Assembly: GCA_964022365.1 (NCBI GenBank)
Contig: CAXHZN010000008.1
Span: 1-61,207, forward strand
Direction: 5' to 3'
Length of the DNA: 61,207 bases
DNA from: CAJXJP01 sp964022365
GTDB taxonomy: Bacteria; Patescibacteriota; Gracilibacteria; BD1-5; UBA6164
Shown here piece by piece: positions 55,914-61,207 of this stretch (position 1 is its first letter; the number at the start of each line of letters is the position of its first letter). Made by a program: the position numbers and the translations under genes. Under the pieces are notes generated by a model, which was given only the letters and a program-made list of their open reading frames with translations, was not told where the DNA came from and ran no database searches.

Positions 55914-58900
55914 TTATAAATTGATTTTTCTTTCTCTTAAATAAGAGAATAAAATAGGTAAAATAATTAAAGTAAGTGCTATTGAAGTAATTAAACCTCA
56001 TACTACAACTATTGCTAATGGTTTTTGTAATTCAGATCATACTCAAGTACTCCATATCATTGGGAATAATCAAATAACCGATGTAAAAGCTGTCATTAAA
56101 ACTGGTCTTAATCTAACCATAGCTCAATGAATAACTGACATATGAATTCCCTCTTTTGTAATTATAGCATTATTAAAATCATTGTTATTTAATGTTTTTT
56201 CATCCATTAAAGGTAGTCAGAATTTTTCTCTAAATGCATTTTCAAGATATAAAATCATTACTATTCATGTTTCAACTGCATTTCAAAAAAGTGATATAAA
56301 TCATACTGAAACTGCAACAGAGAAATTAAATCAAGATATATATAATGCAATAATTCAACCCACTAAACTAAAAGGAATACTTAAGGCAACAATTCAAACT
56401 AATCATCAATCTTTATATGCTAAAAATAATATAAATAATATTATTAGAATAACTGTTGGTACAATTATTTTTAATGTATTTTTTGCTCTTAATTGATTTT
56501 CATATTGTCATGTCCATTCAACATAATATCATTCTGGTAAATCTAAATTTTCATTAATATATTTTTTTCAATTATCAACAAATGTAACTAAATCTATTCA
56601 TTGAACATTCATTTGAACAGCTGATCTAATTACTCAATTTTCACTATTTATTGTTGAAGGTCAATCAATTAATTCAATATTAGCAACTTGAGATAATAAT
56701 ATATTTCATGTAGGAGAAGGAATAACTAGGCTTTTTATATCATCTAAACTTTCTCTATAATTATTATTCAATCTTAATTCAATTCAATATTTTTCTCTTC
56801 ATTCAATTGTTGTTGATATAGTTTTTCATCAAATTCAAACTGAAATAGTATTTAAAACATCTCATTTTTTTACACTATATTCATTTAATTTACTTTCATC
56901 TAAATCTATTTGAAGGTACTTCAAACCAGTAGTTCTAATAGCAGTTACTCCGAAACCTCAAGGAACATCTCACATTAATTCTTCGGTTTTTATAGCTAAT
57001 TTTTCTAGTTTCATTGGATTATCTCAGAATATTTTGATTCATACCTGAGCTCTGATACCTGTAGAAAGCATATCTATTCTTCAAATAATTGGTTGTGTAA
57101 ATCAATTCCAAAGATTATTAATTTTGATTTTTCTATTCATCTCATTAATAATATCTGATTTAGTAATTCATTCTCTCCACTCAGATTTTGGTTTTAAAGT
57201 TATTATAGATTCAAGCATAGCAAGTGGTGCTGGATCAGTTGCAGTATTAGCTCTTCAAGCCTTTCATACTACTTTTTCTACTTCAGGAATTTCTGATATA
57301 ATTCTATTTGATTCTATTAGTAGATCTCTAGCTCTTCTATCACTCACATCAGGTACTGTCATAGGCATATACATGATACTTCACTCATCAAGTGGTGGCA
57401 TAAATTCAGAACCAATTCTTGTAAATAATCACATTCAAACAACTAATAATATTCATGAAATTGTTAATGCTATTTTTCTTTTCTTTAGTGCCCAAATTAA
57501 TATTGGTTCATATATTTTTTGTAAGAAATTTACAACTGGAATTTCATGATCTTTTTTTAATTTACCTTTTAGAAAAAATACACATAAAACTGGTGCTAAA
57601 AACAATGAAGAAAATAATGCTCAAATCATTGCAAACATATTAGTAAAAGCAAGTGGAGAAAATAATTTTCATTCTTGTCATTCTAATGCAAATATTGGTA
57701 AAAATGATAGTATTATAATTAGTATTGCAAACATAAGTGGTCAAGCTACTTCTTTTGTTGATTCAGTAATTATTTTAGTCCTTTCTTTTAAGTTTAAATT
57801 ATCTTTTCAAAGAAGCTTATTATATGCATTTTCAGTTACTACAATTGCAGCATCAACCATTGTTCAGATAGCAATTGCAATTCATCATAGTGACATTATG
57901 TTTGAAGGTATATTGAATAACTTCATACATAAAAAAGTTATTAATATTCAAACTATAAGAGATATAGCAGTTACAAGTGATGCTCAAAAATTCCATAAAA
58001 ATATAAACAAAATTATTACAGTAATAATAAGTTCTGTAGTAAGTATTCAAGATAAAGTATCAATAGAATCTTTAATAAGACTTGTTCTATCATAAAAAGG
58101 TACTATTTTAACTCAATCAGGTAAACTTTTCTCTATTTCAATAATTTTTTCTTCTACATTTTCAATAACTTCAAGAGGATTCTTTTTATAACGCATAACG
58201 ATTATTCATCATACTTTTTCCTCATTTTGATCTGCTAATATTCATCTTCTAAACTCTGATCATATTTTTATATCAGCAATATCTCAAAGTTTAACAGGAA
58301 TTCATCAAACATTCTTAATAAAAGTATTTTCTAAATCAGATTCTTTTTCAATAAATCAGATTCATTCAATAGCTATTTCAGAACCTCAATTATCAATAAC
58401 TCTTCAAGAAACATTATTATTTCATGAAGAAATAATATTTGAAACTTCTTGCAGAGTTATTTTATAATTGGATAATTTTAAAGGATCTAATACAATTTGA
58501 AAATTCTTTTTATATCAACCAATTGAAGCAACTTCAGCAACTCATGATACACTTTGTAATCAAAGTTTTACATAAAAATCTTGCAAAGTTCTTAATTGAG
58601 TTAAATCATGATTATCACTTTCTAATGTATACATATATATTTGACCTAATCCTGTAGCATCAGGTCAAAGAACAGGTTCTACTCAACTTGGAAGATCAGA
58701 TTTAATAAGACTTAATCTTTCATTAACTCTATCACGAGCAAAATATTCATCTATATCATCATCAAAAATCACAGTTACCATTGAAATTCATAATTGACTC
58801 ATAGCTCTTACATCAGTTACTCATGGAAGTCATTGCATTCATATTGTAATTGGATAAGTTACTTGGTCTTCAATATTGTTTGGTGTTTGTCATGACCACT

Positions 58901-59054
58901 TAGTCATAACTACTACTTGATTTTCAGATAAATCAGGTAAAGCATCAATAGGTGTTTTATAAATCGCAACAACAGAAATAATAGATATTACAATAAAAAT
59001 TATAACTGTTACAAATGCATTATCTATAAAATATTTTATAAGTTTATTTAGCAT
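55914..59054 (-). CDS. Heavy-metal RND efflux pump, CusA/CzcA type, 1046 aa
   Basis: Proton-driven RND transporter of the heavy-metal class. Seen: N-terminal helix then TPIDALPDLSENQVVV (residues ~32-47), where CusA/CzcA have PxDAxPDxxxxQV; EDQVTYPITIGMQGLPGV (~62-79); LGPDATGLGQIYMYTLE; helix IV region IGTMVDAAIVVTENAY (~400-415); duplicated second half with GNAVETGIVMILYLENAF. The length of 1046 aa is exactly family size. Nearly all glycines are TGA, so the gene has been resident long enough to adopt the code. No outer-membrane channel gene is present. Co-transcribed with its adaptor (5 bp gap). Confidence 0.95.
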
Positions 59055-59059
59055 TTTTT

Positions 59060-60904
59060 TTATTTAATAAATATAGGTGTTGTTACAATTTTTAAATCAT
59101 CAGTAATATTTCAAGTTATTAAACTATATTCTCAGTCATCAGAAATAATATTAATATCTCTGATTCATAATTTTCAATTATCTTTTTTATAATAAACAAT
59201 CTTTCTGTCTTCTTTATTATAAATTGTAGAACTAGGAATTTTAAACATTTCTTGTTTCGTTTCTAGATTAACTTTAATAGTAGATTTATTTGGTAGTTTG
59301 ATACTTTCTGATATTTTCGCTTGAACGGTGATACTTAAATTATTTTCATCTACTTCAGGAGATATACGATATATAGTTCAAGTAAATGACTTTCATTCAT
59401 TATCTCAGTGAGAAAATGTAATTATTTTTCACATTTCTACATTTTCCTTTACATCTTCAGGTATATAAAATTTTATCTCTTTTTTTGTGATTTTAGAAAG
59501 AGATGTTTCTACACCAGATATTCTAAAAGCTTCGGCAGACATAGAAACCTTTGCCCCTACTTCAATATTTCTTTTTGAAATAATACCAGAAAATGGAGAA
59601 ATGATTTTATAATCTCCTGATTTTAGGTATTCACTATTTAAATCTGCTTGTGCAATTGCTATTTCATTTTCAATTGATGTAATACTCTTATTTTCATTTG
59701 CAATAAGTAAATTTTTTGAAGCTTTCAATGTATCAATCTCAGCCTTAATTTTTGATACCATAAGACTTTTTTCTGCATCAGTAGAACGAGACTGTGTCGA
59801 AAGCAATGAAATTTCATTCTCTTTTTGAGAAATTTGTAATTCAATATTCTGTATTTTTTCTATTTGTTCTGAAATTAAAACATCTTGTTTATACATAGCA
59901 TCATCTAACATTTGTTTTTGCTGAATAAGTGCATTAGTGTAGCTATCAATATTGGAAATATGCCTTTGAATCACTGTTTCTGGAACACCCACTGAAATAA
60001 TAGTGTTTTGTAATACTTGAATCAATAGATCATTTATCAGTCATAACTGAATGTATTTTTCCTCTGTATTCAGATCTCCCCTATCATTATTAAATGTTTT
60101 TATCTGAGAAATTAACTCATTTTTTAATGAGGTATTTCTTGCTCAAAATTCAGCTGATAAATCTCATCTACTTATATCTAAGTAACTCAAGTCAACTTCA
60201 TTACCAATATATAATATAGGAATAAGTAGATTATATATTTCATCAATTTTCGCATCTAATAATTCTCTTTTTTGAGAGATATTTTTTTCACTTTCACTGA
60301 TTAATGACTCTTTTAATTCCTTTGCAGTCATTAAATTTCATTCTAAATTTTCAAGATTTTTTTGTATTACTTGAAATTGAGAGCCATTTGCATCTTCGTC
60401 TCAAATTTCATTCAATTTTGAATCAAAGTTACGAATCGTTTCTTCTAAGATAATTTCTTTTTGAATAATTTTTTGATCTAACTCTGCAATTTTTGCAATT
60501 TTAACACTATTTGCTTCTTGTAATAAACTATTTTTTGATGAAACAATTGTATTTTTAATATTAATTTTTGATTGTCATTCCCCTTGTACTCATGGATTAA
60601 AGAGAGTTGCTAATGTATCTCATTCTTCAACTCTATCTCAAATATCAACAAATATATCTCGTACAAGTGCTTCCCTTCTTGGATAAATACTTGCTGTATC
60701 ATTGGAAATAAACTCTCACTTAAAATAGTCATTTTTTGATACTCTAATAGGAAAGCTATGTTCATACTCTTTTTTTTGTGCCTCACTTTGATTACCACTA
60801 ACAATATTATTACCCTCTTGCATATTTATATTAGAATAAACAATTGTGAATAAGATCATAAAAGTTCACAATATAGCTATTAGTAGCCATTTGTTATTTT
60901 TCAT
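59060..60904 (-). CDS. RND adaptor (CusB/HlyD type) with long coiled coil, 614 aa
   Basis: Membrane-fusion-type adaptor of the metal RND pump. Seen: N-terminal membrane helix (residues ~5-24), first lipoyl half ALVRDIFVDIGDRVEEGD (~78-95), ~350 residues of coiled coil, second lipoyl half YKIISPFSGIISKRNIEVGA (~445-464), then beta-barrel and MP domains. CusB is ~400 aa, so the hairpin is unusually long, as in the MacA-like protein at 45247. No His/Met-rich N-terminal metal site as in CusB is obvious; the Met/His-rich part is on the separate lipoprotein. GTG/GTT-rich glycines partly GGN. Confidence 0.9.
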
Positions 60905-60989
60905 TCTTGATTTTTAAAAACTAAAAAAACCTCCTGTTAGGAATTTATACACAAAAATAAACCTTTATTTGTGTTTAAATAAGGAAGTT

Positions 60990-61207
60990 TTAACAGTTGC
61001 TTTTAATAATTCAAATTAAGCTAATATATCATTTTTCTTCTTGCTTTCACCAATTTCAATTAGGTGGTGAAGTCAATTTTTCAATATAATTGTACTCTAA
61101 AGATTCTTGTAATATAGCATAAAAATCAATACTAATAGTCTTTACTTTTATTTTCTTATTTTCATTATTAAATGAAATATTCGATGTAATATTTGAATCT
61201 TTAAAAG
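60990..61207 (-). CDS. Partial gene, C-terminus only, unknown
   Basis: The reading frame enters from beyond the right edge and ends at TAA 60990-60992, giving 71 residues. No family recognised. TGA codons occur where glycine fits (PPNGNWGKQEEKGYISLIG). It ends ~86 bp before the RND adaptor start on the same strand, so it may be the first gene of the metal-efflux operon. A weak hairpin with ACACAAA arms lies in between. Confidence 0.55.

Noticed and set aside
57124..57549. Plus-strand ORF of 141 codons
   Set aside because: It is antisense to the CusA-type pump, has no family features, and the minus-strand frame carries the RND motifs.

Overview
The window comes from an AT-rich bacterium in which UGA is read as glycine (translation table 25). 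Conserved glycines in Walker A loops, nucleotide-binding loops and catalytic motifs on both strands are repeatedly encoded by TGA, and long reading frames only appear when TGA is treated as sense. This code, with the small compact genes, points to Candidatus Absconditabacteria (SR1) or Gracilibacteria of the Patescibacteria/CPR. All CDS coordinates below use TGA = Gly and TAA/TAG as stops. No rRNA, tRNA, CRISPR array, transposase or integrase was recognised.

Layout. 0-8 kb: an unknown protein, a RecX-like protein, the pilus retraction ATPase PilT, a metallo-beta-lactamase-fold hydrolase, then a minus-strand run of MurD, a phosphoesterase and DedA. 8-13 kb: FtsH, then a plus-strand nucleotide/folate operon (ThyA, Nudix, small Cys-rich membrane protein, DHFR, unknown). 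13-20 kb: a GT29 sialyltransferase-like protein, a Bax-inhibitor-1-like protein, a CoA-binding protein overlapping a nucleoside deoxyribosyltransferase-like protein, an RpiB-like protein ending in an AAAT microsatellite, and a UvrD-type helicase fused to a RecB-type nuclease. 20-26 kb: a RelA/SpoT-like synthetase with a degenerate hydrolase half, and a copper operon (CsoR, HMA-SafE-cupredoxin fusion, CopA). 26-33 kb: ABC-F ATPase, family II pyrophosphatase, RRM protein, a three-gene flavin/electron-transfer module, two zinc-ribbon-like paralogues, and a CsrA that looks imported.

33-41 kb is a minus-strand accessory block: a 1089-residue protein with a C-terminal TOPRIM domain, three tandem paralogous membrane proteins (one frameshifted) and a fourth membrane protein separated from them by a second AAAT microsatellite. 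41-50 kb: secreted proteins, a pirin, a MacAB-type ABC exporter with a very long coiled-coil adaptor, an EamA-like membrane protein, an ExoX-like nuclease and a pentapeptide-repeat protein. 50-55 kb: a pseudouridine synthase, a small SD-led membrane peptide and a second large protein (1053 residues) with a C-terminal TOPRIM domain. 55-61 kb: a Met/His-rich lipoprotein with a CusA-type heavy-metal RND pump and its long adaptor protein, in line with the copper operon upstream.

The most unusual parts are the module at 29.3-32.0 kb (lipoprotein with a flavinylation-like motif, ApbE, and a ferredoxin-reductase-membrane fusion that seems to lack heme ligands), the two large TOPRIM proteins of unknown function, the GT29-like enzyme, and a metal RND pump in a lineage thought to lack an outer membrane.
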